A stretch of 14,873 nucleotides of DNA from an uncultured Eubacterium sp. (GTDB taxonomy: Bacteria > Bacillota_A > Clostridia > Lachnospirales > Lachnospiraceae). Made by a program: the position numbers and the translations under genes. The stretch is taken from the NCBI GenBank assembly GCA_948468465.1, contig CAOKJJ010000130.1:1-14873 (forward strand), read 5' to 3'. The first letter of the stretch is position 1; each line of letters starts with the position of its first letter. The notes beneath the pieces are model-generated. The model was given only the letters and a program-made list of their open reading frames with translations, made no database searches and was not told the origin of the DNA. This document shows, one piece after another, positions 5,185 through 11,327 of this stretch.

Positions 5185-6969
5185 TCAGCAGCAGCCATAA
5201 AGGCCATAAAGATCGTGGTTCACTTCCGCACGGTAGTAGCTGCTGATTGTAAGTGACGAATTATAAAGCGCCGTCAGAAGATATGCTTTGATATTGCGGA
5301 TTTTCCCCGTGTGCTTCTGCATGCAGCCTATCACGTACTCAATATGCGAATGCGCCAGCTTCATAAAGCGGCCCTTTACAACGGATGCCGGCTTTTCCAT
5401 CCCGGCAATCCGGACTGTCCCCCTGTCTGAAACAAGCATTGTATCCGCCATCAGTTCCACAAGCTCATCCACGCTTTCCATATCCTGGGGCCTGAAACAC
5501 TGGTAATCAATGTTTTCCCTGATGCATTCACGGTAAACATCTATTTTTTCTCCGCATCCATCAGTCCCATCCATCCCGCTGTCTGGATGTATGCCGCCCT
5601 GTACATACTGGCTGGATGTACAGGATTGATAAGATTGATATGATTGATAAGACTGACATACAGCAGAGAAATCAGTTTCTTTTTTTTCAGTCTTACTGTA
5701 CTCAGTATCATTACGCTTTGAATCCCGCTGTTTTGGCGTTTCGGTTTCCACAATTACAGAATCCTGCCTTTCATAGATCCGTATCTCCGGCTCCTGGCAG
5801 GACGGTTCGAAAGCGGCCTCAAACTTCTGACAGGACGGCCAGGAAGCGACCTCCGGCTCCCGGTTGCATTCCGTGCCGCTGCTGTGCGGCTCTGTTTTCT
5901 GGCTCCACAAAAGTTCCCGCACCATGGCTTCCACTGTTTTGTCAGCAAAAACCTGTTCCTGGCCGTCGGTTTCTGGTCTGCTGCTGTCAGAATAAGGGTT
6001 CTGCAGCCCCTTCCATGCAGCAGGTTCCGGCTGTATCCCGCCATTACAGCATCCGTGCCCTTTTTCCGGCACATGTATTTCCGGTGAAAAACAGATGTCC
6101 CGGCCTGAATTTTGATTTTCAGCTATGGAATTTACAGCCGGACGGCTGTTATCCACAATATCCACGTTATCCACAATGTCCGCATCACTTTCAATACCCA
6201 AAACGGTTCGGGCTGCATTTCCGCACAACGGCATCCCATACTCTGGTATTTCTGCACCGGAAGACGCATCCGCTTCCAAATCCCACCAGTTCTCCTCATA
6301 CATGCTGTTTTCTTCTCTGCTGCATGCGCCGGCATCTGTTTCCGCGTATCTTTCATTCTCCGGTATGATTTCCCCGTACATCTGCCAGTTTGTATCCTGG
6401 CCTTCCTGTATTTCAGGTATAACGGCTGCGGCATCTGTATTTTCTGCATCCGCATTTACTTTCGGCATTTCCCCGGCAAAGTCAGCCCGTCCCTCCAGCT
6501 CTGCCGCTTTTTTCCCGGATAAGTCCGGGCTCCGCGGAATGTCTGCTGCCTGCGTCTGTATCCGGCATGTGCCACCCGATCCGTTTTCACTGCCGCCGTT
6601 TCCTCTTACCATAAAATTTTTTACATAAATCCGGTTTGGCCTGCCAAGCCCGATCCGCTTTTTCTCGATCAGCCCGATGCCGTCTGCAGTGTCCAGTTCT
6701 TTCATCAGGCGCACTGCTTTCTGTGACTGGCAGCCCATGACCCCCATCACGTCCTCCACTGTAAAAATTATGTATGCGCGGCCCTGGCTGTCGAACCACT
6801 GGTTGCGGATGCTCAGTCCCAGGCGGTCAAGCATCATGCCGTACAGCACCTTTGCCTCACAGGAAAGCGCCTGGAAATGGCTTTCCGTAAACAGTGCCTT
6901 GGGTATCCGGTAAAAAGTGTACTGTTCTGTTTCCGCTGCCGTAAAATAATCAAACTGAATATCTGCCAT
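5185..6969 (-). CDS. repA: Replication initiator protein A (RepA_N type, DUF6017 C-terminus)
   Basis: The 594-residue protein begins with a RepA_N DNA-binding domain (about 1-121: FDYFTAAETEQYTFYRIPKA, LSCEAKVLYGMMLDRL, GRAYIIFTVEDVM, then IGLIEKKRIGLGRPNRIYVKNF). A long low-complexity acidic linker (about 125-470) follows. The conserved C-terminal DUF6017-type domain (about 480-594) includes IRNIKAYLLTALYNSS and YYRAEVNHDLYG. RepA_N proteins initiate theta replication of Firmicutes plasmids and commonly bind an origin inside their own gene. The linker DNA here contains short tandem repeats and two DnaA boxes (see separate entries). The frame reaches 7011, but GAGAGGG with 7-base spacing marks the ATG at 6969. 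A hairpin-rich leader lies upstream; the xre gene follows. No frameshift is seen. Confidence 0.92.
   Translation of the reverse strand: MADIQFDYFTAAETEQYTFYRIPKALFTESHFQALSCEAKVLYGMMLDRLGLSIRNQWFDSQGRAYIIFTVEDVMGVMGCQSQKAVRLMKELDTADGIGLIEKKRIGLGRPNRIYVKNFMVRGNGGSENGSGGTCRIQTQAADIPRSPDLSGKKAAELEGRADFAGEMPKVNADAENTDAAAVIPEIQEGQDTNWQMYGEIIPENERYAETDAGACSREENSMYEENWWDLEADASSGAEIPEYGMPLCGNAARTVLGIESDADIVDNVDIVDNSRPAVNSIAENQNSGRDICFSPEIHVPEKGHGCCNGGIQPEPAAWKGLQNPYSDSSRPETDGQEQVFADKTVEAMVRELLWSQKTEPHSSGTECNREPEVASWPSCQKFEAAFEPSCQEPEIRIYERQDSVIVETETPKQRDSKRNDTEYSKTEKKETDFSAVCQSYQSYQSYQSCTSSQYVQGGIHPDSGMDGTDGCGEKIDVYRECIRENIDYQCFRPQDMESVDELVELMADTMLVSDRGTVRIAGMEKPASVVKGRFMKLAHSHIEYVIGCMQKHTGKIRNIKAYLLTALYNSSLTISSYYRAEVNHDLYGLYGCC
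5598..5659. repeat. Inverted repeat plus four 9-bp tandem repeats inside repA
   Basis: A perfect 9-bp inverted repeat (CCTGTACAT 5598-5606, ATGTACAGG 5616-5624) runs directly into four 9-base units: GATTGATAA, GATTGATAT, GATTGATAA, GACTGACAT (5624-5659). In the protein they give a YQS repeat. A T-rich stretch follows at about 5670-5700. The layout resembles an iteron origin of the RepA_N type, where the initiator binds within its own gene. Origin function is inferred. Confidence 0.6.
6148..6183 (+). other. Two consensus DnaA boxes in a 9-bp repeat array inside repA
   Basis: TTATCCACA, the consensus DnaA box, occurs perfectly at 6149-6157 and 6167-6175 in the same orientation, 18 bases apart. 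The array has period 9: TATCCAC at 6150, 6159 and 6168, then TGTCCGC at 6177. It encodes a repeated DIVDNV peptide in the RepA linker. Two exact boxes inside a replication gene support an origin role. Confidence 0.6.
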
Positions 6970-6982
6970 GATAAATCCCTCT

Positions 6983-7026
6983 CTTTCTGATATATAAAAC
7001 AGAAAGCGCATCCTGCCGGCTTTCTG
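6983..7026 (-). promoter_or_regulatory. Possible attenuator with alternative pairings before repA
   Basis: On the minus-strand RNA, CAGAAAGC (7026-7019) can pair with GCTTTCTG (7007-7000), giving a hairpin followed by TTTTATATAT. The same CTTTCTG can instead pair with a second CAGAAAG (6989-6983), which abuts the GAGAGGG ribosome site of repA. The two pairings exclude each other, so the region could switch repA expression by termination or translation. This is a prediction from sequence alone. Confidence 0.5.
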
Positions 7027-7037
7027 CTGCCATAAAC

Positions 7038-7074
7038 AGAAAAAAGCAGGGGACGGCGTTCCTCTGCTTTTTCT
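7038..7074 (-). terminator. Terminator-like hairpin 2 in repA leader
   Basis: Stem AAAAAGCAG (7041-7049) with CTGCTTTTT (7064-7072), with partial further pairing inside. On the minus strand it is followed by TTTTTTCTGTTT. It closely resembles the hairpin at 7106-7138: both share ATAAACA, then a purine tract, then GCAGGGGAC. Confidence 0.7.
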
Positions 7075-7105
7075 GGTTTTCCCATATTCTTTTTTCTATA
7101 AACAA

Positions 7106-7138
7106 AAAGAAGCAGGGGACAGTCCGCTCTGCTTCTTT
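7106..7138 (-). terminator. Terminator-like hairpin 1 in repA leader
   Basis: Perfect 10-bp stem AAAGAAGCAG (7106-7115) with CTGCTTCTTT (7129-7138), and an inner GGAC/GTCC pair. On the minus strand a T-run and GTTT follow. It is the first of three hairpins met by a polymerase approaching repA, and could also stop plus-strand transcription. Confidence 0.75.
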
Positions 7139-7324
7139 CCTTTATTTCCTACATAATTACATTTTCAAATAACATTTCCGGATTCCGCCCTCCGCAGACA
7201 CCCCGCCGGAAGAAAATACCCGTTCCTTCACTTTTCAACCTGCCAGCCCGTAATGCCGCAGGGTATGCCCGGTAATGCCCCCAGGCTGAAACTTTTCATT
7301 TTAATATTTTTGAAATTGTACTGC

Positions 7325-7507
7325 TTATCGTCTGCCTGCCGTAACTCCCGTTATTTCCGACACGCAGCCTGCGGCCAGAACAAACAGCAGCAGAAACAGT
7401 TTTGCCATGCGGAATACTAACTTTAATGCCTCCAATGCTGCCCGTGAGATCCATTTTGATATAGTAAACAATATCATCACGGCCTTTCTTAAAAAGATAC
7501 AAGCCAT
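7325..7507 (-). CDS. Small hydrophobic membrane protein
   Basis: This 60-residue product (MACIFLRKAVMILF...) has an amphipathic, hydrophobic N-terminal half and a membrane-spanning segment at about 33-50 (FRMAKLFLLLFVLAAGCV), then a short polar tail. GGAGGG lies 7 bases before the ATG at 7507. An overlapping frame with ATG at 7514 has the same GGAGGG directly touching its start and is less likely. It precedes repA on the same strand, separated by the three leader hairpins. I do not know its function. A copy-control, entry-exclusion or type I toxin-like role could be imagined, but nothing in the sequence distinguishes them. Confidence 0.6.
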   Translation of the reverse strand: MACIFLRKAVMILFTISKWISRAALEALKLVFRMAKLFLLLFVLAAGCVSEITGVTAGRR

Positions 7508-7552
7508 ATACCATCCCTCCATTCAGGCTGCCAGCCGATCCTGTCAATAGCA

Positions 7553-7594
7553 GGGGCTGCCTGATATAAACCCTTATTCAGGGCTTACAGCCCC
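7553..7594. other. Hairpin over the 3' end of the 112-residue gene
   Basis: GGGGCTG (7553-7559) pairs with CAGCCCC (7588-7594), enclosing a smaller CCC/GGG stem at 7571-7583. It covers the stop codon of the gene ending at 7578. There is no T-run on the minus strand, so termination is doubtful. Confidence 0.35.
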
Positions 7595-7916
7595 ATGGCT
7601 GCAATACACAGGCTGCCGAATGCTGAACATACCCGTATGCCTTTTCATGCTTATCTGAACCTATTTCCGTGTGCGGGCCGTTGACCTCCAACATCCCTTC
7701 CAGTACAAATCCATGCTGTATAAACTGCCATGCTGCAAAATATGCACCTATGCAGCAGACTTCCATATCTAAAAGATTATCCGATATTTCACAGGCTTCA
7801 ATGGAATGCGTCTGGAACAGGACTTCATAGCAGCCTGCCCCGTCATTCCATTTTCTGATGATAACCCCGTCCATCAGAATTTTTTTCAAATCCTTAAGAT
7901 ACAATTTACCTTCCAT
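7578..7916 (-). CDS. Unknown 112-residue protein
   Basis: I do not recognise this protein. It starts MEGKLYLKDLKKILMDG with GGAGG four bases before the ATG, a slightly short spacing. The first 75 residues have an ordinary mixed composition with a hydrophobic patch (CCIGAYFAAWQFIQHG). The last 35 residues are less regular, so a recent frameshift or altered C-terminus is possible. It lies downstream of the SymE-like gene, about 60 bases away on the same strand, and upstream of the small membrane protein gene, and may share their transcript. Confidence 0.6.
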   Translation of the reverse strand: MEGKLYLKDLKKILMDGVIIRKWNDGAGCYEVLFQTHSIEACEISDNLLDMEVCCIGAYFAAWQFIQHGFVLEGMLEVNGPHTEIGSDKHEKAYGYVQHSAACVLQPWGCKP

Positions 7917-7977
7917 GCTTCCTCCGGCAACATCCCTGTATATTGTTTAAAACCGTATCCAGACACGCTGTTAATTT

Positions 7978-8460
7978 TCAGGCTGCCGGATATATGCAGA
8001 TGGCATTTTCCTGATACTCCACCTGAAGCCGTTTTCCAACAAAGAACCCTGCTTTTTCCAGCCATTTCCCTTCCATGCTGATTTTAGGACGCTCCGGATA
8101 ATAAAGTGACCCGCCATGCCACGCAGTCTGTTTCACATGTATGGAAGATGCAACTTTTATCTGTTTATTCTTTACATCTTCCATATCCCGGCTGCCTTCC
8201 ATCCCTGCCAGGTATGTATCTGCAGGCTCATGCACCGCCAGCGGCTGCCCCTCATCCACAGCATGGCTTATAAAAATATATCTGTCCCTGTAACTCACCT
8301 GCAGCTTATCCCCGATATGAAATCCGATCTGCTCCAGCCATTTTCCCTCCATGCTGATTTTAGGACGGTCGGCGTGTGAGCATGAATGTAATACTTTTAT
8401 TGATTTAATCTTCTTTCCGGACTGGCTCTGTTCCAGATTAGCAGTTTTCTTTCCTTGCAT
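7978..8460 (-). CDS. Twin-domain SymE-like protein
   Basis: SymE proteins are small toxins or nucleic-acid-binding proteins with an AbrB-like fold, normally one domain of roughly 50-110 residues. This 160-residue protein contains two copies: about 17-67 and 98-158, each with the core RPKISMEGKWLE, then GF, then G, then LQV-Y and an I-I end strand. They are joined by an acidic linker (68-97). AbrB-fold proteins work as dimers, so the chain may be a covalent pseudo-dimer. The DNA of the two cores is nearly identical over about 30 bases (near 8058-8091 and 8336-8370), pointing to a fairly recent duplication. GGAGG lies 6 bases before the ATG. A promoter and hairpin lie just upstream. Toxicity is inferred, not shown. 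Confidence 0.8.
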   Translation of the reverse strand: MQGKKTANLEQSQSGKKIKSIKVLHSCSHADRPKISMEGKWLEQIGFHIGDKLQVSYRDRYIFISHAVDEGQPLAVHEPADTYLAGMEGSRDMEDVKNKQIKVASSIHVKQTAWHGGSLYYPERPKISMEGKWLEKAGFFVGKRLQVEYQENAICIYPAA

Positions 8461-8471
8461 TCAATACCTCC

Positions 8472-8978
8472 TCATGATAAAATTAAAACAGGACTAAATT
8501 CAGCGTCCCCCTTGCTGTTGGGTTCTTTCTGATTTAGTCCTATTATATCAGAGCCATAATGCATACACTGGATTACATAATGGAGCGGTATTTCCCCGTC
8601 TTTCCATTTATCTGCACTATAAGCACTTGCCGTTTTGCATTCCAGCCCCGCGTCTTCTCCAACAACAAGCCGGTCAACATCTGCGATCATAAATGGATGC
8701 TCCACACTGCGGTACATATAATTGGAACGTCTTACCTTTACCCCCGCAGCTTCCATAAATCTTTTTGCTACATAATCTTCCAGATCATGCCCCTGCCGTA
8801 CTGCCTCACTGTCCTGTTCTGTAATTTCACCGCTTGTTTTTTCCTGAAACACTTTCATCGGACTGCTGAACGGATTCATTCCGCAGACTGCCGCTGCATC
8901 AGAACCGCCTATCCCTGTTTTCCTCAGATGCAGCCATTCAGCTGTATCCATATCTGCTGTTGCAGTTTTTTCACACAT
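8472..8978 (-). CDS. YqaJ-like viral recombinase/exonuclease, C-terminally truncated
   Basis: YqaJ-family phage exonucleases (PD-(D/E)XK fold, lambda-exo-like) work with a RecT-type annealing protein in recombination. The 168-residue product keeps the GIGGSDAAAVCGMNPF motif (22-37), E67, the DVDR aspartates (100, 102), E113-C-K115 and the VIQCMHY glutamine (137). Family members are usually near 200-330 residues. Here homology stops at about residue 141, and the last 27 residues are encoded by a hairpin/promoter region belonging to the next gene. GGAGG precedes the ATG at 8978 by 9 bases; the longer frame to 9005 lacks a site. No recT is in the window. It is probably a decaying gene, though the catalytic residues remain. 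Confidence 0.75.
   Translation of the reverse strand: MCEKTATADMDTAEWLHLRKTGIGGSDAAAVCGMNPFSSPMKVFQEKTSGEITEQDSEAVRQGHDLEDYVAKRFMEAAGVKVRRSNYMYRSVEHPFMIADVDRLVVGEDAGLECKTASAYSADKWKDGEIPLHYVIQCMHYGSDIIGLNQKEPNSKGDAEFSPVLILS
8490..8541 (-). terminator. Long hairpin at the YqaJ-symE boundary
   Basis: Arms 8490-8503 and 8529-8541 (AGGACTAAATTCAG against CTGATTTAGTCCT, one extra base) enclose a 25-base loop with a small CCC/GGG stem. On the minus strand GTTTTAATTTT follows, so it can end readthrough from the upstream gene. It lies only about 30 bases before the SymE-like start codon, leaving room for control of that gene. Confidence 0.6.
8542..8550 (-). promoter_or_regulatory. Extended -10 promoter for SymE-like gene
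   Basis: TGATATAAT on the minus strand is a perfect extended -10 box (TGnTATAAT). No good -35 is present, as allowed for extended -10 promoters. The predicted start, near 8535, falls in the 5' arm of the following hairpin. Confidence 0.5.
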
Positions 8979-9013
8979 ATCCCTTTTCCTCCTGTAAAAT
9001 GCCAAATTACAAA

Positions 9014-9041
9014 GGCAGAACCCCTTTATACGAGTCCTGCC
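9014..9041 (-). terminator. Hairpin downstream of the DUF932 gene
   Basis: GGCAGAAC (9014-9021) pairs with GTCCTGCC (9034-9041), with one G-U pair on the minus-strand RNA, and TTTGTAATTT follows. It lies about 90 bases after the DUF932 stop and before the YqaJ-like gene. Moderate terminator. Confidence 0.5.
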
Positions 9042-9133
9042 CTGTCTAATTTATATTTACTGCCATATACTTCCTCTGAAACCGCCCGTAAAGATACTTT
9101 TCATGAACGTATTTTCACCACAGATACCCAGTC

Positions 9134-10066
9134 TTATGCAGACATTGCCATCTGATACGCCTTATCAATCAAAGGATTCCCTTCCACTGTTTTCAGGAAC
9201 AGGTTTTCCCTGTAATTTTTTGTTTTGCGTATAGGTTCTGCATGCGTGGCGAAATCAGAAACTGCATTGACAAAGCGGTATCCGTTCCGGCCAGTCTCCT
9301 TTAAATCCGGCGCATCAAAATATCTTGCTTTCATATCATTCAGCAGAATAAGGTTATTTTTCTTCTGTGCCGCACTCATATCCTCCGTGACTGGGAAAAA
9401 CTCTGAAAAATATTCCATCACTTTCCTGTCCGTCAGATGCTTATGCGCCAGTTCGTCCACACCTTTCCCCATTTCCGCCATATACCTTTCTGCAAACTGC
9501 AGTGTCATCCTTGCATCATCAATCCTGTCCATAATATTTGACGTGTGCTTCGTCATCCATGTACGCTTTGCATTACGGAAAGCCAGGTTCAGCGTATTCT
9601 GGCATACTACACGTACCGGTGTCATTGCCGCCTTAATGGAACAGCTCCCGTCATGTGAGTTCATAATGACAAAATACGGCATGATCTCATCCCCGGCAAT
9701 AATAAACCTCTGCGGCAGACGCGCCAGGATAAACGTGCGTCTTCCCCCTTGTAAAGCCCCGGCTGTCTCATATGTAACGCCACCGCCGAGCAGTTCATCT
9801 GTAAAGGCAAATGCTTCCTCATTCTGCACGACCTGATAACGGTCACTGACTACGCCGAACACACTCTGGTCAGTATCCCGTACATTTGCCCTGTACCCCG
9901 GTACCAGAATCCCGCCGTCCGTATATACATTCTGCTGAACTACTTTCCAGTCCAGACCTGCAAGCCGTATGGCTTCCTTTGAATCCGGTACATCCTGTAC
10001 GAACGTGCCAATTCCATGCCACGGCTTTTCCCTTACAGAAAACATGGTTTCTACATTTGCTGCCAT
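9134..10066 (-). CDS. DUF932 phage/plasmid-like protein
   Basis: The 310-residue product matches the DUF932 family (phage/plasmid-like TIGR03299). It has an N-terminal MFSVREKPWHGIG with VQDVPDSKEAIRLAGLDW, a central FGVVSDRYQVVQNEEAF and a PYFVIMNSHDGSCSIKAA motif, then TPVRVVCQNTLNLA, and a helical C-terminal half. The family is widespread on phages and mobile elements; its biochemical role is not settled. The frame extends to 10102, but GGAGG lies 9 bases before the ATG at 10066. Its start comes two bases after the stop of a 30-codon gene, suggesting translational coupling. The unit is driven from the palindromic motif at 10242-10262. Length is normal for the family and it appears intact. 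Confidence 0.88.
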   Translation of the reverse strand: MAANVETMFSVREKPWHGIGTFVQDVPDSKEAIRLAGLDWKVVQQNVYTDGGILVPGYRANVRDTDQSVFGVVSDRYQVVQNEEAFAFTDELLGGGVTYETAGALQGGRRTFILARLPQRFIIAGDEIMPYFVIMNSHDGSCSIKAAMTPVRVVCQNTLNLAFRNAKRTWMTKHTSNIMDRIDDARMTLQFAERYMAEMGKGVDELAHKHLTDRKVMEYFSEFFPVTEDMSAAQKKNNLILLNDMKARYFDAPDLKETGRNGYRFVNAVSDFATHAEPIRKTKNYRENLFLKTVEGNPLIDKAYQMAMSA

Positions 10067-10068
10067 GC

Positions 10069-10161
10069 TCACTTCCCTCCTTCCAGTTTTCCTGCTGCCC
10101 ATACAACCAGTCTGGCTGCTGCTTTACCTGCTAGTTTCAAAATCTGGATTGCTGTTTTCAT
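10069..10161 (-). CDS. 30-residue cationic amphipathic peptide
   Basis: ATG at 10161 follows AAAGGAGG by about 10 bases, an excellent ribosome site for so short a gene. The peptide starts MKTAIQILKLAGKAAARLVV and continues with WAAGKLEGGK; it is alanine/leucine/lysine-rich and looks able to form an amphipathic helix. Its stop lies two bases before the DUF932 start, so it may act as a leader peptide or as a small membrane-active product. A second tiny gene at 12089-12151 has the same upstream layout. It is too short for a family call. Confidence 0.65.
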   Translation of the reverse strand: MKTAIQILKLAGKAAARLVVWAAGKLEGGK

Positions 10162-10241
10162 GATAGATTATCCTCCTTTTTATTTTGCATTGAATCTGAC
10201 ACTATTTTTGCATCAGATCATGCTCTGTTGTATTGATTACA

Positions 10242-10262
10242 GGAAAATAATATATCAATGAA
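10242..10262 (-). promoter_or_regulatory. AT-rich palindromic promoter/operator motif, copy A
   Basis: On the minus strand this reads TTCATTGATATATTATTTTC. The core AATGATATATTATT in copy B (ATTGATATATTATT here) is almost its own reverse complement. Copy B at 12204-12223 differs at only one or two positions. TGATATATT could act as an extended -10. Both copies lie before a micropeptide gene, about 80 bases (A) and about 50 bases (B) upstream. Confidence 0.55.
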
Positions 10263-10291
10263 TTTTTGTGCTTTCATATTTTTATTCCAAC

Positions 10292-10320
10292 AAAAAAAGA
10301 CTGCCATTATTTTGACAGTC
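10292..10320 (-). terminator. Terminator of the small-protein operon
   Basis: On the minus strand GACTGTC (10320-10314) pairs with GGCAGTC (10305-10299), followed by seven T. It lies about 50 bases after the last zinc-ribbon gene, closing that transcription unit. Confidence 0.75.
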
Positions 10321-10371
10321 CCACTTTTGTTACTCTTAATAAAACCAAATTAATATTCTTAGTCTTAAACT

Positions 10372-10611
10372 CTATCTGTAAATCATACGTTCATCTATCA
10401 TTCTACAGCATTTTTTACATCTGAAATGTCTAAACATTTTTCTCTTCAAAATTTCCATTATTCCTAATCTTTTCTGGCAATATGGACATCTTCTTATGAT
10501 AAATTCTGGTAATGCCACAACCTTTCCAGAACTTATAACTTTTTTCACTCCTAATACCTGTCCCATCATAAATATAGAATGCTTCTGTCCTTCTATATTT
10601 TCCCAATTCAT
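10372..10611 (-). CDS. Small zinc-ribbon protein, 79 residues
   Basis: The C-terminal half carries two CxxC pairs (C42/C45 in RCPYCQ and C65/C68 in RCKKCC), a classic four-cysteine zinc ribbon. The N-terminal part is a short hydrophobic/polar lead without known motif. The ATG at 10611 overlaps the stop of the preceding gene as TAATG, implying translational coupling; there is no separate strong ribosome site. An ATG at 10626 in the same frame would add five residues. Zinc ribbons bind nucleic acid or protein; no specific partner is evident. It is the last gene of the AT-rich operon and a terminator follows. Confidence 0.65.
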   Translation of the reverse strand: MNWENIEGQKHSIFMMGQVLGVKKVISSGKVVALPEFIIRRCPYCQKRLGIMEILKRKMFRHFRCKKCCRMIDERMIYR

Positions 10612-10748
10612 TAGTTTTTTACCCATGAATGGGGTTTATCCCCACTCTTTCTTGGACATCTTCCTGGATCAGGTCTCCCCGCAGAAGCACTTCGGGCTGT
10701 TTTCTTTCCACAGCATGTACATATCCAATTTTGACTTTTATATGCCAT
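10611..10748 (-). CDS. 45-residue Cys-rich small protein
   Basis: The protein reads MAYKSQNWICTCCGKKT and ends GRCPRKSGDKPHSWVKN. Cysteines 10, 13 and 31 (also C12) and H40 could bind one zinc. I recognise the W-I-C-x-x-C-G plus PGRC plus PHSW pattern from small uncharacterised proteins of Lachnospiraceae elements. GGAGG lies 8 bases before the ATG at 10748; the longer frame to 10799 has no better site. Its stop overlaps the start of the next zinc-ribbon gene. Function unknown. Confidence 0.7.
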   Translation of the reverse strand: MAYKSQNWICTCCGKKTARSASAGRPDPGRCPRKSGDKPHSWVKN

Positions 10749-10816
10749 TATATTTTCCTCCATTCTGTTCTCATTCAGATTTCTTTCTAATCCTTGCACA
10801 AATTATTACTGCCTGA

Positions 10817-10987
10817 TTACTTATAGCTGGTATACGCTTTATCTTTGCTCACATCCCAATACACACGTTTTTTGCAGTTAGGGCAAACTTGATTACCACT
10901 TGATTTTCCCAACATATTTGTATCACTTCTTTTTGTTTTCAAAAGCTTACCACATGGACAAACTATATCAACCATTACAGATGCCAT
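10817..10987 (-). CDS. 56-residue zinc-ribbon protein
   Basis: Cysteines 10, 12, 35 and 38 (CPCG and CPNC) form a likely zinc ribbon separated by a short lysine-rich loop; the C-terminus is RVYWDVSKDKAYTSYK. GGAGG stands 7 bases before the ATG at 10987, which is preferred over the ATG at 11005. It is the first of three consecutive Cys-rich genes on one strand. The family is uncharacterised to my knowledge; a nucleic-acid or protein-binding role is a guess. Confidence 0.7.
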   Translation of the reverse strand: MASVMVDIVCPCGKLLKTKRSDTNMLGKSSGNQVCPNCKKRVYWDVSKDKAYTSYK

Positions 10988-11054
10988 AATTCCACCTCCT
11001 CTCATTCATTTACATCAAATTTCTCAATTTTCTTTATACTTTTGATGTTCATTC

Positions 11055-11327
11055 CTATAGCCAGACACATATACAAATCGTTATCGCAATTATCACAGCG
11101 CAAAATAAAATCGTTTTTCGAACACATGCACTGGTCTTGTCCTCATATTCCCAAGCTCTTTTCTGATTCTGGTCAACTTCACCAGATAAATACTGATGGG
11201 ATACTCTTTTTAAAATTTTTTTTGAATCCTGAAACCTGTCATATCCTAATCTCGTTGTTTCATATGTATCTTTCACATTATCCAGAATCTTTACAACCTT
11301 ATCCATTGAATTATCTGTATCACTCAT
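11055..11327 (-). CDS. 90-residue protein with C-terminal membrane anchor
   Basis: The first 68 residues are charged and helical (MSDTDNSMDKVVKILDNVKD...), and residues 71-90 form a hydrophobic helix (TILFCAVIIAITICICVWL) that reaches the very C-terminus, so it looks tail-anchored with the soluble part in the cytoplasm. Its ATG directly follows the stop of the preceding gene (TAAATG) with GGGG seven bases before it. The layout parallels the gene before it (short helical head, C-terminal membrane helix ending in VW), so the two may be paralogues or partners. No known domain recognised. Confidence 0.65.
   Translation of the reverse strand: MSDTDNSMDKVVKILDNVKDTYETTRLGYDRFQDSKKILKRVSHQYLSGEVDQNQKRAWEYEDKTSACVRKTILFCAVIIAITICICVWL

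Larger units (their letters stand above)
6970..7324. other. repA leader region
   Basis: The 355 bases between repA and the small membrane protein gene contain three terminator-like hairpins (separate entries) and a GC-rich stretch at about 7175-7285 with no supported gene. A 23-codon minus-strand frame at 7299 overlaps a longer shadow frame by ATGA but has no ribosome site. The two longer hairpins can also be read on the plus strand, so an antisense RNA is possible; no clear plus-strand promoter was found. Confidence 0.5.

Noticed and set aside
4115..5200. A 361-codon plus-strand open frame
   Set aside because: It is antisense to the XRE and sigma-like genes, rich in Cys, Pro, Ser and Arg, and has no domain; it is a by-product of GC-rich codon usage on the opposite strand.
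5598..6183. Short tandem repeats considered as a CRISPR array
   Set aside because: Units are 9 bases with no spacers, inside a coding sequence, and no cas gene is present.
5616..6368. A 250-codon plus-strand open frame antisense to repA
   Set aside because: Composition is that of a shadow frame (Pro, Arg, His, Cys rich), with no ribosome site or motif; repA is clearly the real gene here.
7227..7299. A 23-codon minus-strand frame beginning MKSFSLG
   Set aside because: It overlaps the end of a shadow frame by ATGA but has no ribosome site; the genuine upstream gene ends earlier in another frame.
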